A stretch of DNA of 64,000 nt from JANXXV01 sp038230275 (GCA_038230275.1 JBBRNO010000003.1:1-64000), one strand, 5' to 3'; positions 1-11,310 are shown, numbered from the stretch's first letter. The notes: generated by a model not told the origin, from the letters alone. Made by a program: numbers and translations.

Positions 1-902
1 CAACATCCGCCGCGCCACCAGGCAATTGCGGCCAAAGTCTTCGGTGACCTTCTCCCCTATTCCGTAGAGCTTCCGCGTGGCATCCGATTCTTTCGAGATG
101 TCCATCACCTCCGGCGCACTGAGTTGTAGCTTCGCCGCCATTTCATACGATGCGATGCGCGCCTCCAGCCGCGAATCGCCTTCGCGGGTGGAAAGATGTT
201 CCCGGTTCAAATCCTTTAGCAGTGCCAGGCCCGCGTGCTCACTGTCCGCTGTAATAAAGGATGCCGACTTGGGCGGAAACAAATCGTAGATCGGGTTCGG
301 GCTGCTGGCTCGAATGAGCGTGCCTTGGTGCGCGGCCGGCAGGAAGCCCGCGTTCCAATTGCCAGGGCCGCCCGGCGCAAAGCCGCGCGAATCCGGCAGT
401 ACCACGAACGTCGGCAGATTGTCATTCATACTGCCCAGCCCGTACGAAATCCACGATCCCATGCTGGGGAACCCGGGCAGTACAAAACCGGTGTTCTGCA
501 TGAACGTAGCAGGCCCATGAACATTGGACTTGGCAACCATGGAATGCACAAAGGCCATATCGTCCACGCAACCTGCCAGGTGCGGCACCAACCCGCTCAC
601 CCACTTGCCGGACTGGCCGTGCTGCCTCCATTCCCAAGGGCTCTTCATCACCGCCCCGGGACTGCTTTGAAACAGTTCCACCTTACCGCCCGGATCGAAC
701 TTTTCCCCGTTCTTTTGTAGCAGCAGCGGTTTGTAATCGAACGTATCGCACTGGCTGGCTGCGCCGGACATGAACAGCTGCACCACACGCTTCGCCTTCG
801 CCGGATGATGCACGCCCACCGGAGTCTCCGCCAGCAATTGAGCCAATGCCATGCTGCCAAAACCAGCGCCGAGATTTGCCAGAAATTGCCTGCGATTAGT
901 CA

Positions 903-903
<1 letters not shown>
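1..903 (-). CDS. DUF1501 family protein, Tat-exported, 3' end outside window
   Basis: An open frame of 301 codons runs from an ATG at 903 off the left edge, so the C-terminus is missing. The N-terminus has a twin-arginine-like leader (NRRQFLANLGAGFGSMALAQ). Downstream, stretches such as QLFMSGAASQCDTFDYKP and GPATFMQNTGFVLPGFPSMG are typical of DUF1501, a family of secreted proteins related to the alkaline phosphatase/sulfatase fold. The start codon shares one base with the stop of the upstream DUF1553 gene (TGATG), so the two are translationally coupled; the DUF1553+DUF1501 pair recurs in Planctomycetes and Acidobacteria. Substrate is unknown; a role with extracellular polymers is only inferred from family context. 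Confidence 0.85.
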
Positions 904-3341
<2,438 letters not shown>

Positions 3342-3389
3342 CGGCGCCATCCCCCGGCCACGATTAATCCGGAAGATAAGGTGAGGATA

Positions 3390-4352
3390 ATGATGAATCC
3401 AGCAGCAAACGATAACCGAGAACACTCACGACGCAGCTTCTTCGGAAACTCCGTCAAGTTAGTAGGCGCGGGCGCAGTTGCCGCCACCTTGGGAGCACAA
3501 ATCACCAAGCCGCCGTCGGACGTAGACCTTCTGAACTACGCTCTTACGCTTGAGAATCTCGAAGCGGCCTTTTACGTCCAAGGCCTGACGAAATTGACAG
3601 CAGCCGATTTCGCCGCCAGCTCCCTGCTGAAGAATCTGGGCAGCGGGGTAACAGATAAGGTCCTGGACTATCTCAAAATCATCCGCGATGATGAGACGGC
3701 CCATGTCAATACAATTACAACCGTGATCAAGTCGTTGGGCGGTACACCCGTTGCGGCATGCCCCAGCTACAATTTCACGTACGTCACGGCGGATGACTTT
3801 CTGAAGCTGGCCGTTACGCTGGAAGATACTGGGGTCTCGGCATACGATGGCGCCATTTCTGCCATCCAAAGTCCAGACCTTCGAACCGCTGCCGCCACCA
3901 TCGCCACGGTGGAGGCGCGGCACGCGAGTTACCTGCGTCTGTTGAACGGCAGCATCCCCTTCCCCGCTCCTTTTGATCCCACCAGGACGCAGGCGGAAGT
4001 CGTGGCCTTGGTCACTCCGTTCCTGAGCAAGGATTGTCTGGCAACCGTGCCGCCGGTGGTAACACCGCCGACTGTTGTCACCAAGGCCGTAGCGAACCCC
4101 AAGAGCCCAACCGCCATCAGTTCCATCGTGCTCGACGGAAGCTCCTCAGTATCCTTCGACGGCAAACCGCTCACCTATGTATGGACGGTCGCCACCGGTG
4201 GAAAGAGCGCCGCTATTCTCAATGCCAATACCGTCAATCCACAGATTCAATTTGGTGAAGGCTTCGGCTACTACAACTTCACACTGACCGTAACCGACAG
4301 CGCCGGCAAAACGGCAACCGACCAAACCAGCGTCTTCTACGCCGGCCGATAG
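3390..4352 (+). CDS. Ferritin-like domain protein with C-terminal PKD-like domain
   Basis: 320 residues. ATG at 3390 is preceded by AAGGTGAGG. A Tat-like leader (RRSFFGNSVKLVGAGAVAAT) is followed by a helical ferritin-like region of the secreted dessication-associated/Ferritin_2 type: DLLNYALTLENLEAAFYVQG, then IIRDDETAHVNTI with the E/H pattern of a di-iron helix pair, and VEARHASYLRLL. Residues from about 230 on form an Ig/PKD-like beta domain (SSIVLDGSSSVSFDGKPLTY, then YNFTLTVTDSAGKTATDQ). Divergent from the DUF1553 gene, with about 50 bp between starts. A strong hairpin follows the stop. Likely a secreted or cell-surface ferritin-fold protein; whether it stores metal or has catalytic activity cannot be read from sequence. 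Confidence 0.85.
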   Translation: MMNPAANDNREHSRRSFFGNSVKLVGAGAVAATLGAQITKPPSDVDLLNYALTLENLEAAFYVQGLTKLTAADFAASSLLKNLGSGVTDKVLDYLKIIRDDETAHVNTITTVIKSLGGTPVAACPSYNFTYVTADDFLKLAVTLEDTGVSAYDGAISAIQSPDLRTAAATIATVEARHASYLRLLNGSIPFPAPFDPTRTQAEVVALVTPFLSKDCLATVPPVVTPPTVVTKAVANPKSPTAISSIVLDGSSSVSFDGKPLTYVWTVATGGKSAAILNANTVNPQIQFGEGFGYYNFTLTVTDSAGKTATDQTSVFYAGR

Positions 4353-4363
4353 CCTCTCCACGG

Positions 4364-4398
4364 AACGCAGGCTTGCCGTACTTAGGCAGGTCTGCGTT
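4364..4398 (+). terminator. Long hairpin after the ferritin-like gene
   Basis: Eleven bases after the ferritin-like stop codon there is a 14-base-pair stem: AACGCAGGCTTGCC pairs with GGCAGGTCTGCGTT (two G-U pairs) around a 7-base loop. No T-run follows, so it may act as a Rho-assisted terminator or as an mRNA 3'-end stabiliser rather than as a classical intrinsic terminator. Confidence 0.55.
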
Positions 4399-4429
4399 CT
4401 GGTGTCTCGGCCGGTTCAGTGTGACAGTA

Positions 4430-5200
4430 TTTCGCTGCGCATCCAAGATCGCTCACGAACGCAAAGCCATGCTCATACGGTGTGGCGCCTATGCCGCCGC
4501 TGCCACCACCCGACAAAGTAAACACCAACTGTCCTCCAAGAGGAATGGACTGCGACTTATGAGGTCCAGGCGCCGCTCCACCTCCTATTGTCGAGCCGTA
4601 ATAGTTCAGCGTGCACGTGCCCTTTTGCTGGGCGCTCCCGAACGGCTCGAGGGAAGTGTTCGAGATAGCGATCCCCGAAGCGAATCCGCTAGGCTGAGTC
4701 CTTCGATAAATCGCGGGACCGGAGCGAGCTGCTCGCCTCGCGGGTTATACCGGCCGGAGCAAATCCTGCAACCACCGTGGCTGAACCGCGGACGCTGTTA
4801 AGTGAATAGGAGATCACTACCGGAAAATCGATGCTATAGATAGCCAGTGGGTCGGCGCTGATCACTTCCTATATGGCGGGCGGCAAATCTCTCGCGCCTG
4901 CATACGGTCCGCCGCAGTTAGCGTCTGTTACCACCAGTCTCGCCTTCGTCCTTTTTAGATTTGAAAAACTGGGGGAGACTGAAACTCCGTCGGGGATGTT
5001 AGTGAATCGGACAATCAATCTGGTTCCCTGCGTTGCAAGTCCGGCCAGGTTCATCCCGTTGGTCGCCGGCAAATCCGGATTGAAGAATCCGGTTTCCGTG
5101 GCTGAGTTTGCGGCGGCAATGGGCTGTGGCATGGGATCTGAAGGCGGAGTTGCGGACCGCGGGCGCGTTCGGCGGATCCACACCGCTCTCTTTGAATCCA
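4430..5200 (-). pseudogene. Decayed Solibacter-type secreted/surface protein
   Basis: Read on the minus strand in successive frames, this stretch yields recognisable pieces of a secreted protein type I associate with Solibacter relatives. In order: ETGFFNPDLPATNGMNLAGL and TRLIVRFTNIPDGVSVSP (about 5160-4960), then EVISADPLAIYSIDFPVVIS and GSATVVAGFAPAG (about 4850-4740), then GIAISNTSLEPFG and GTCTLNYYGSTIGGGAAPG (about 4675-4570), then YEHGFAFVSDLG near 4440. Stops and frame changes separate them (for example TAG at 4869 and near 4695), a segment expected between the second and third pieces is missing, and no common start exists. I see this as a gene remnant; family assignment is from memory of Acidobacteria proteins. 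Confidence 0.7.
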
Positions 5201-5511
5201 ACGATATTGAAGGAGCCGTTCGAGAGAGTGAGCGTTTGGTCAAAGACTGCCCCACCAACGTAGACGGCCTCTACAACCTGGGCGCCATCCACGCCAATCT
5301 CAATCACTTCGACCTGGCGAAGGACTTTTGGAAGCGCGCCATAGCCGCGAACCCCGCCTCCGACAGCGGGGAACGTGCTCAGGATGGGTTGGCGAAAATC
5401 AGCCAGGCAGCGGCGCCGGGACATGGAACCTCACCACACGGCAACGCCGCAAAGCCCGGTGCGGATTCGCGTGGCGATGCTCTGCTGCAAGACATGCTCA
5501 GCAAGAGGTAA
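5131..5511 (+). CDS. Small TPR-repeat protein, 5' end uncertain
   Basis: The frame is open from 4873, but only the part after about 5155 looks like protein: TALFESNDIEGAVRESERLV and GLYNLGAIHANLNHFDLAKD form two tetratricopeptide helical pairs, and the tail is GDALLQDMLSKR. The first ~85 codons of the frame run antisense over the decayed surface-protein gene, so I place the start at ATG 5131 (126 residues); no good ribosome-binding site is visible. It may be the surviving 3' end of a longer TPR gene joined to the remnant next door. TPRs mediate protein contacts; partner unknown. Confidence 0.5.
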   Translation: MGSEGGVADRGRVRRIHTALFESNDIEGAVRESERLVKDCPTNVDGLYNLGAIHANLNHFDLAKDFWKRAIAANPASDSGERAQDGLAKISQAAAPGHGTSPHGNAAKPGADSRGDALLQDMLSKR

Positions 5512-5528
5512 CAATATATCCGGCCACC

Positions 5529-5558
5529 ATCCGCGTTTATCGGCGTGCATCGGCGGCT
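5529..5558. repeat. Three-unit ~10-bp intergenic tandem repeat
   Basis: Three tandem 10-mers, ATCCGCGTTT, ATCGGCGTGC and ATCGGCGGCT, lie between the TPR gene and the stop of the flavoprotein gene, followed by AAAGAT. Similar short ATCnGCG tandem blocks occur between genes in unrelated bacterial genomes (recollection, not searched). Function unknown. Confidence 0.5.
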
Positions 5559-5571
5559 AAAGATTTTCGCT

Positions 5572-7059
5572 TTAGAGGCTTCGCAATACGTAATCGGCGG
5601 CGGTAACACCCCGGTATTGAGCCTCTTCAAAGATCGAGAACCCACTTAAATCGGAGTTCGCGAACACCAGGTTCCCCGCCGGCTTCGCCAAACGACGCCG
5701 CGCCTCCGAAAAAATTCCCCCCACCGCCGGCCGGGCCATAGCGTGCCCAATACGCAGGATGTCCACCCGCGAAACGCACTCCCGGATATCCGGATGCGCC
5801 CGCGCCAAATCGTTCAGGATCGCGTCCTTCCAATAACTCCAATCCCGAGCCAGCAGCAGCTTCCGATTCTCCGCCGGCGTCCCGGTTGCCAACGCCCAGT
5901 AGTAGGTCCACACCGATCGATCCACCCGCGAGCGCAAGCTCATATGGGTAGCGTTCACATAACCCAGCGCAGGGGAATCGTAGATCACGTTGTCCCACGC
6001 CAATTCAGCGCCCGGCTCCTGCGGCAGCCGGTCCAGCGTGAGATTCGCCGTCAGCCACGGTGAATATTCAAACGGAACAGCCGGCGGATTCTCTAAAACA
6101 TAACGAGCAAGAAATGTAGGAGCCGCGAAAATCACCTTGTCGGCCAGGTACTCCACATCGCCCGCCAGCACCCGATACTTCTGCCCGTCGGCGCGAATCT
6201 GCCGCACCATGGCTTCCGTCCGCACATAGCGGCCAAGCTTCGCCAGCAGCTTCTTCAAAATCCAGCCATTGCCTTCCGGCCAGGTGAGCGGTCCTTTCTC
6301 GTCATGTTGCCGCGAGGCGAAATAATGAACCCCAGCCCACGCTGACGTGTCTTGCGAGTGCGAGCCGTAATCGTCGCGGCAGGAATAATCCACATACCAG
6401 TTCAGATAAGCGGAATCGAACCGCTGCTGTTCCATCCAGTCCTTCATCGAGAGCCGGTCCAGTGCCGGATCCTTCGCTCCCACCTCCATCGGGATCGTAA
6501 ACTGGCGCGAGGCCCGGAACTCCTTCATTGCCGCTTCAAACCGTCGAAACTGCTCGCGATCCTTCGGCGTCGCCGCAATCTCCGGCTCCAGATTCTCCTG
6601 CCAGCGCCCGTGCAGAAAGAGCCGCTCCTGAGGCGAGAAACACAGCGCCCGCTCGTCCCATTTGCCATCGCGAAGCACGCCGAACTCTTCCATCAACTCG
6701 CGCACAAAAACAGCTTCCGGGTTCGGCACCGGCACGTAGTGCGCAGCCCAGGGGTAGGCGCTGATTTCATTCGCTCCGCTGCGCGAATTCCCACCGGCCT
6801 GCGGCTCCATCTCCAGCAGGACAAAATCGCGAAAGCCCTTCTTATCCAGCCGCCACGCCGCCGAAAGCCCAGCCATTCCTCCGCCCACGATCACCACCGG
6901 AATCTTTATCTTCTGAGTAGATATGGAAAACCGGATGCCATCCCGTAACGTGTGTCCAACAATGTGCGATTCGTTTACGAAGCTGCCACTCACGCGCCGC
7001 TCCGCCTTCAGCGGCAGGCCCACCAGGGCGGCGCTCAGGAACTGGCGGCGAGTGGGCAT
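5572..7059 (-). CDS. FAD-dependent amine-oxidase-like oxidoreductase
   Basis: 495 residues from ATG 7059, which overlaps the upstream stop as TGATG; an in-frame ATG at 7080 exists but the overlap favours 7059. A Tat-like leader (PTRRQFLSAALVGLPLKA) precedes a dinucleotide-binding motif of the flavin monooxidase/protoporphyrinogen oxidase type (VVIVGGGMAGLSAAWRL, then E as ribose ligand in LLEMEPQAGGNSRSG). The C-terminus has the matching FAD-contact region (NLVFANSDLSGFSIFEEAQY). It is the last gene of the SPFH-SpeD-DUF4178-DUF350-SpeE operon, so a polyamine or polyamine-derived amine is an attractive substrate; that is inference. Squalene- or carotenoid-type desaturase activity is the main alternative. 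Confidence 0.8.
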   Translation of the reverse strand: MPTRRQFLSAALVGLPLKAERRVSGSFVNESHIVGHTLRDGIRFSISTQKIKIPVVIVGGGMAGLSAAWRLDKKGFRDFVLLEMEPQAGGNSRSGANEISAYPWAAHYVPVPNPEAVFVRELMEEFGVLRDGKWDERALCFSPQERLFLHGRWQENLEPEIAATPKDREQFRRFEAAMKEFRASRQFTIPMEVGAKDPALDRLSMKDWMEQQRFDSAYLNWYVDYSCRDDYGSHSQDTSAWAGVHYFASRQHDEKGPLTWPEGNGWILKKLLAKLGRYVRTEAMVRQIRADGQKYRVLAGDVEYLADKVIFAAPTFLARYVLENPPAVPFEYSPWLTANLTLDRLPQEPGAELAWDNVIYDSPALGYVNATHMSLRSRVDRSVWTYYWALATGTPAENRKLLLARDWSYWKDAILNDLARAHPDIRECVSRVDILRIGHAMARPAVGGIFSEARRRLAKPAGNLVFANSDLSGFSIFEEAQYRGVTAADYVLRSL

Positions 7060-8555
7060 CAGTGAACGATGTCTTTCCATTCCCGTTCATAGAGCCGTAC
7101 CAGAATCTGATCGTTCAACCGGTTGGGCTCCACATCCATCGGCCGCATATCGTTGGGAAACCGAAACAGCTCCGGCAGCGTTTCCAAAGTCAGGAACTTC
7201 ATCCCCTCCGGCAGTTGCACCGGCAGTTCATACTCGCGCGCGGCCGCCAGCACAAAGCCCCACTCGCCAAACGACGGAACGTAAATATGATACGGGTACG
7301 TCTGCAAGCCCGTCTGCTTCAACGTGGCCACAATACACCAATACGATTGCCGCGCAAACAACGGAGACGTACTCTGCACCACAATGGCGCCGCGCGCGGA
7401 AACGTGTTTCGCCAGCAAACGGTAGAACGCCGTGGTGTACAGCTTGCCCAGCGAATAATTGGTGGGATCGGGAAAGTCCACCACCACGAAATCGAACATC
7501 TCGCGATTGGTGTCCAGCCACGGGAAGGCGTCCTCATTGATGACGTGCAGCTTCTTCGAATTCAACGCATCGTGATTGATCGCAGTCAACATAGGGTTGG
7601 TCCGGAACAGCTTGGTCATTTCCGGATCCAGATCCACCAAAGTGATGGCCTCCACATGCGGATACTTCAGAATCTCTCGCACGGCCAGGCCATCGCCGCC
7701 ACCCAGCACCAGCACATGCTTCGCCCCCGCAATGGCAGCAAGCCCCGGATGCACCAACGCCTCGTGATAGCGGTATTCATCGCGCGAGCTGAATTGCAGG
7801 TGCGAACTGAGGAACAGCCGCACATCGTCTTTCCACTTCGTTAACACAATGCGCTGGTAGCGCGTGTTGCGCGAGAAGATCACTTCATCGGCATAGAGAT
7901 TGTTATCGGCCGCGGCGGAAATATAGTCCGCGCCCACCATTCCGCAGCTCAGCAGCGCCAGCACGGCCACACCCATTGCCCGCAATCCAAACGCCCGGCC
8001 AATCTGATCGCGAAATAGAAATGTAGTCCACAGCGCGACGCCGGCATTGATCATCCCGAACAGAATCGCGGACCGCACCAGCCCCAACTTCGGAACCAAC
8101 AACAGCGGGAATAACAGCGACGCACCCAGCGCACCCAGATAGTCGAAAGTGAGGACGTGCGACACCAGATCGCGGAACTGAAACCGGTCTTTCAGAATCC
8201 GCATCAACAGCGGAATCTCCAATCCCACCAACGTTCCAATCAGCAGCACCAGAAGATACAGGACAAACCGAAAACTCTGCGTGTACGCGAAGGCCCAGAA
8301 CAGCAGCGAGGAGGAGAAGCCGCCCACCAGGCCCACCATCAACTCAATATGGATGAATCGCGCCACCAGCCCCTTGCCAACGAAGCGCGACAGAAAGCTG
8401 CCGATGCCCATGGCAAACAAGTAAGCGCCAATCACAGTGGAAAACTGCAACACACTATCGCCCAGCAAATAGCTGGCCAGCGTGCCGGCAATAAGCTCAT
8501 AAATGAGCCCGCACGCGGCAATCAAAAAGACGGAAAGGAACAGTACTGCCGACAA
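7059..8555 (-). CDS. Membrane-embedded spermidine-synthase-like protein
   Basis: 498 residues. The first ~210 residues hold about seven membrane helices (VLFLSVFLIAACGLIYELIA, then LYLLVLLIGTLVGLEIPLLM and following). The soluble C-terminal half is an aminopropyltransferase/spermine-synthase Rossmann fold: YHEALVHPGLAAIAGAKHVL, VLGGGDGLAVREILKYP, ITLVDLDPEMTKLF and FDFVVVDFPDPTNYSLGKLY. The GGGDG and DFPDP motifs match SpeE, and the fusion to a membrane domain matches the large polyamine-aminopropyltransferase group in databases. Downstream of a DUF350 gene by 3 bases and coupled to the flavoprotein. SpeD encoded in the same operon would supply decarboxylated AdoMet, supporting true aminopropyl transfer at the membrane. 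Confidence 0.9.
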   Translation of the reverse strand: MSAVLFLSVFLIAACGLIYELIAGTLASYLLGDSVLQFSTVIGAYLFAMGIGSFLSRFVGKGLVARFIHIELMVGLVGGFSSSLLFWAFAYTQSFRFVLYLLVLLIGTLVGLEIPLLMRILKDRFQFRDLVSHVLTFDYLGALGASLLFPLLLVPKLGLVRSAILFGMINAGVALWTTFLFRDQIGRAFGLRAMGVAVLALLSCGMVGADYISAAADNNLYADEVIFSRNTRYQRIVLTKWKDDVRLFLSSHLQFSSRDEYRYHEALVHPGLAAIAGAKHVLVLGGGDGLAVREILKYPHVEAITLVDLDPEMTKLFRTNPMLTAINHDALNSKKLHVINEDAFPWLDTNREMFDFVVVDFPDPTNYSLGKLYTTAFYRLLAKHVSARGAIVVQSTSPLFARQSYWCIVATLKQTGLQTYPYHIYVPSFGEWGFVLAAAREYELPVQLPEGMKFLTLETLPELFRFPNDMRPMDVEPNRLNDQILVRLYEREWKDIVH

Positions 8556-8558
8556 AGT

Positions 8559-8771
8559 TTAATGTACTGCGGCGGCAATGATAATGCACACGCCGATCGA
8601 CATCGCTCCCACCATGATTGCCAGCGCCACGTTCTTCTGCTCTACAATCTCGCCCCACAAATCGTAGGGCGTCATCTTGTCTATCAGCGCAAACGCGCCC
8701 ACAAAGATGATGATGCCCAGCACCGCGTAAAGTATCGCGTTCAGCAGATAGCCGGGATGGAACTCACTCAT
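8559..8771 (-). CDS. DUF350 small membrane protein
   Basis: 70 residues with two membrane helices: ILYAVLGIIIFVGAFALIDK and NVALAIMVGAMSIGVCIIIA. The short DxxTPYDLW-like linker and QKNVALAIMVGAMSIG tail are characteristic of DUF350 (UPF0719). One base from the preceding gene and three from the spermidine-synthase-like gene. DUF350 proteins recurrently sit beside SpeE-like and DUF4178 genes; their molecular function is not established. Confidence 0.85.
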   Translation of the reverse strand: MSEFHPGYLLNAILYAVLGIIIFVGAFALIDKMTPYDLWGEIVEQKNVALAIMVGAMSIGVCIIIAAAVH

Positions 8772-8772
8772 G

Positions 8773-8961
8773 TTATTTGCCTCCTGAATAGTGCGAATAG
8801 CCGCTGTAGACAGACCGGTAAGCTCCCGGATTATCGCGCACGGACCGTGGAACGTTTTTCACTTCATTGACTCGCGTCAGACTCCAGCCACTGTACTCGG
8901 CATAGCCGGCCGTTAACAGCAGTAGCAGTCCATACACGGAGTAGATCGGGTTTCGTATCAA
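8773..8961 (-). CDS. Small single-helix membrane protein, unknown
   Basis: 62 residues, one predicted helix near the N-terminus (IYSVYGLLLLLTAGYAEYSG) and a Tyr/Ser/Gly-rich hydrophilic tail (RSVYSGYSHYSGGK). ATG at 8961 overlaps the upstream DUF4178 stop by 4 bases. I recognise no family. Position suggests an accessory membrane subunit of the polyamine/DUF350 module. Confidence 0.7.
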   Translation of the reverse strand: MIRNPIYSVYGLLLLLTAGYAEYSGWSLTRVNEVKNVPRSVRDNPGAYRSVYSGYSHYSGGK

Positions 8962-10289
8962 TCGTCGTCTCCTGAGGAGTAACTGGATGAGACCGGCGCG
9001 AAATCACTCTCCGCCCATCGCTGGCCCTCAAACTTAAACGACTTGATCGTTACATAAATCGGCGGAATGAACAGCAGAAAGAACGCAACTACAAAGAAGA
9101 CCAGCGACGGCGCATCCCGCTTCACCTTGATCTCGTAGTGCATCGCCTCGCTATTGAACATGGTGGCGCCGGACTTCGAGTCCATCTCCGGCTCCACTCG
9201 CAGATAATAGCGGCCGGCAGGAACCGAGGGTACCGTCAGGCTGGCCTTGCTGCTGCCCTCGCTCCAACTGCCATCACTATCGGATCCGTTGTAGTAGCTC
9301 ACTTCCTTGCCAAAATCGTAGGCGGTTCCCGTATCATCGTTGATCAGCGCGAAATTGAATCCAGCCCAATCGTTGTGCAGGTCGGTCTCTACTTCCACTT
9401 CCACCGCGGAAGCATGACCCTTCAGATCGAACACCGGCGTCACAAAAGATGCCTCACCGCTACGCGCCGAATCGAACGCATATTTCTGGTCGAACACCAT
9501 TTCGTTCCGGCTGGCCACGGCCATACCGGCCATCGTCAGAAACAGCAGCGCCAGCAGCCATGCGAAAGTCTTCCAAATGCTCCCGATTTTGCCGTCGTAG
9601 GGCGAAGGTTGATTGGCGAAAATCCCCTTCACCTGCGGGGGCTGGTCTTTCAATTGAAAGGCCTGCCAGACAGCCGCGCCGCTAACGTATTCCCCTAACG
9701 ACCAGTTAATCTCGCCGCCGGTCGCCTCGGAGGAGATCATCACAGGCGGACGGATGTAGTCGCGGACCGTAACCGGATCGCCCACCCGCAGCTGCCAGGG
9801 AAACTCACCCAGCACAAACACCGTCCGCGCCACCGATTGCTGAAAAATCTTGTGGTCCGCATTGTTGTAACGCACCACCGAAGCCGAAATCATTTCCGGC
9901 GTAGCGCGTATCGTCTTCACGTCGTTCCAGTGGCCTTCGTATTCGGTCAAATAACGGTAGCCGCGATAGGGGTTGTACAGCAAATATTCCCCCCAGTGGT
10001 ACAGCTCTCCGCCTGAGGTGATTTCGCGCACCTGGAATCCAATGACTTCATACGGAGCGCCGTGCCATTGCCCGCGCGAACCAAGCGGAATTTTCGGAAC
10101 CACGCGGGCGCGCTTGGGGAAATTCTGCAACACCGCCAGACTTGGAGTGGTGGCGTCCAACACCGTCTGACAGCTACCGCAAATGGCGTTGACCGTCTGG
10201 CCGAAACTGCGCAGCACAATGGTGCCGCCGCAATTAGGGCATATCAGCGGCTTTACTTTGAGGACAAGACCGGCCGGACCTGATGTCAT
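8958..10289 (-). CDS. Zinc-ribbon DUF4178 membrane protein (larger paralogue)
   Basis: 443 residues. The N-terminal zinc ribbon (CPNCGG, then CGSC) is followed by a DUF4178 beta-rich domain (EYLLYNPYRGYRYLTEYEGH). A membrane helix near residues 235-257 (TFAWLLALLFLTMAGMAVAS) leads to an extracytoplasmic beta domain (AVEVEVETDLHNDWAGFNFA), and a second helix (LVFFVVAFFLLFIPPIYVTI) precedes an acidic Ser-rich tail. Overlaps the smaller DUF4178 gene upstream by 4 bases. The layout, cytoplasmic ribbon plus outside beta domain between two helices, suggests signal transfer across the membrane. No enzymatic motif is visible. Confidence 0.85.
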   Translation of the reverse strand: MTSGPAGLVLKVKPLICPNCGGTIVLRSFGQTVNAICGSCQTVLDATTPSLAVLQNFPKRARVVPKIPLGSRGQWHGAPYEVIGFQVREITSGGELYHWGEYLLYNPYRGYRYLTEYEGHWNDVKTIRATPEMISASVVRYNNADHKIFQQSVARTVFVLGEFPWQLRVGDPVTVRDYIRPPVMISSEATGGEINWSLGEYVSGAAVWQAFQLKDQPPQVKGIFANQPSPYDGKIGSIWKTFAWLLALLFLTMAGMAVASRNEMVFDQKYAFDSARSGEASFVTPVFDLKGHASAVEVEVETDLHNDWAGFNFALINDDTGTAYDFGKEVSYYNGSDSDGSWSEGSSKASLTVPSVPAGRYYLRVEPEMDSKSGATMFNSEAMHYEIKVKRDAPSLVFFVVAFFLLFIPPIYVTIKSFKFEGQRWAESDFAPVSSSYSSGDDD

Positions 10290-10927
10290 TTTGGCCAGCC
10301 TTCAAATTCGCGTAGATTCTTGAGTTTCAAATCTTCAAACTCAAGCGCCTCGCCCAGGAATACCAGCGCCGGATCTTCGCTGTAGTCGATAGTGGCAAAC
10401 CGCCCGTCCGTCGTGCGCAGGTCCACGAACCGCACTTTCGTCTTGTCCCAATACTCAAACGGCAACTCGCCTTGCACCCCAGCGTAGTTGGCCTTGGTGA
10501 TGGACGTGACTTGATAGACTGCGCCGTCCCACTCAAAGCGGCTCGATGGACTCAGCGCCTCCTCCGGCGCCAGCTTCACGGGCGTAGTAAACAGATACGA
10601 AACAGCGTACTCCAGTTGGGCGTCGGAGAGCCAACCGCTGCTGCCATCGGTGAAGATGATGTGCCACTCGTTCCAGCCGCCATCGTCGTATTCGTAAATA
10701 ATCCGCCCCACCACCTGGAAGTCTTTGCTGCGATGCGTGCCCTCAGTGCCAATCTGGATAGGGGAGCCATCCTGAGGCAGGTCGGCCACTTCCCCCACTT
10801 TCGCCAGATCCACATCGTGCCGGACCAGGATAGACCGGCAGTATTCACAAGTGGTCTGAACGGCGCTGGACCACAGAAACTTCACCGGAGCCCCGCAGCT
10901 GGGGCAGTTCGCGACACGCCCGCTCAT
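10286..10927 (-). CDS. Zinc-ribbon DUF4178 protein (smaller paralogue)
   Basis: 213 residues, soluble. The N-terminus carries a ribbon CPSCGAPVKF...CEYC at residues about 8-33. Two DUF4178-like beta segments follow, the first with WNEWHIIFTDGSSGWLSD and the second with FEWDGAVYQVTSITKANYAG. ATG at 10927, ten bases from the SpeD stop. It shares architecture with the next gene but lacks membrane helices, so the two may form a soluble/membrane pair. Function of DUF4178 is unknown. Confidence 0.85.
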   Translation of the reverse strand: MSGRVANCPSCGAPVKFLWSSAVQTTCEYCRSILVRHDVDLAKVGEVADLPQDGSPIQIGTEGTHRSKDFQVVGRIIYEYDDGGWNEWHIIFTDGSSGWLSDAQLEYAVSYLFTTPVKLAPEEALSPSSRFEWDGAVYQVTSITKANYAGVQGELPFEYWDKTKVRFVDLRTTDGRFATIDYSEDPALVFLGEALEFEDLKLKNLREFEGWPK

Positions 10928-10936
10928 GCCGCACGC

Positions 10937-11293
10937 TCAGGCATGGTACGGCCTCTCAATACGCCGCACCCGAACGGACGACGCTGAAAATTCCCGCCCG
11001 ATGTACGACGCAAAATCCCACTCAGGCCGCGGCCGGCAACAGAATAGGTTCAGACAAAGCGATTGATACTCGGGAAACGTATGGCACGCCAGATGCGATT
11101 CGGTAAGCATCACCAGGCCGGTGACGCCGCCGGCCCCGGGGAATTTATGCCACGTAGACTCGCTCAGCGGATGCAGAGAGAGTTCGCGTATGAGACTGCC
11201 GAAAAGATCCTGCAGTTTGGACAGGTCTTGCAGCGCCGCGGTATCACAACCGTGCGCTTCGACAACCCATTCACATCCGCCGGTTAGGTCCAC
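10937..11293 (-). CDS. speD: S-adenosylmethionine decarboxylase-like proenzyme (SpeD family)
   Basis: 118 residues, about the length of bacterial class 1B AdoMet decarboxylases. The self-cleavage site is visible as LTESHLACHTFPEY: cleavage between Glu and Ser gives the pyruvoyl cofactor, and the following His and Cys positions match the family's proton-transfer residues. The reaction makes decarboxylated AdoMet, the aminopropyl donor for spermidine. Start is GTG at 11293 with no obvious Shine-Dalgarno, 17 bases after the SPFH stop, so translation probably depends on the upstream gene. A SpeE-like protein is encoded four genes on, completing donor and transferase in one operon. Confidence 0.85.
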   Translation of the reverse strand: MDLTGGCEWVVEAHGCDTAALQDLSKLQDLFGSLIRELSLHPLSESTWHKFPGAGGVTGLVMLTESHLACHTFPEYQSLCLNLFCCRPRPEWDFASYIGREFSASSVRVRRIERPYHA

Positions 11294-11310
11294 GATGAGT
11301 TATTGTACAG

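Noticed and set aside
4373..4801. 142-codon plus-strand frame
   Set aside because: Antisense to the decayed surface-protein gene and Arg/Ser-rich; no supporting start.
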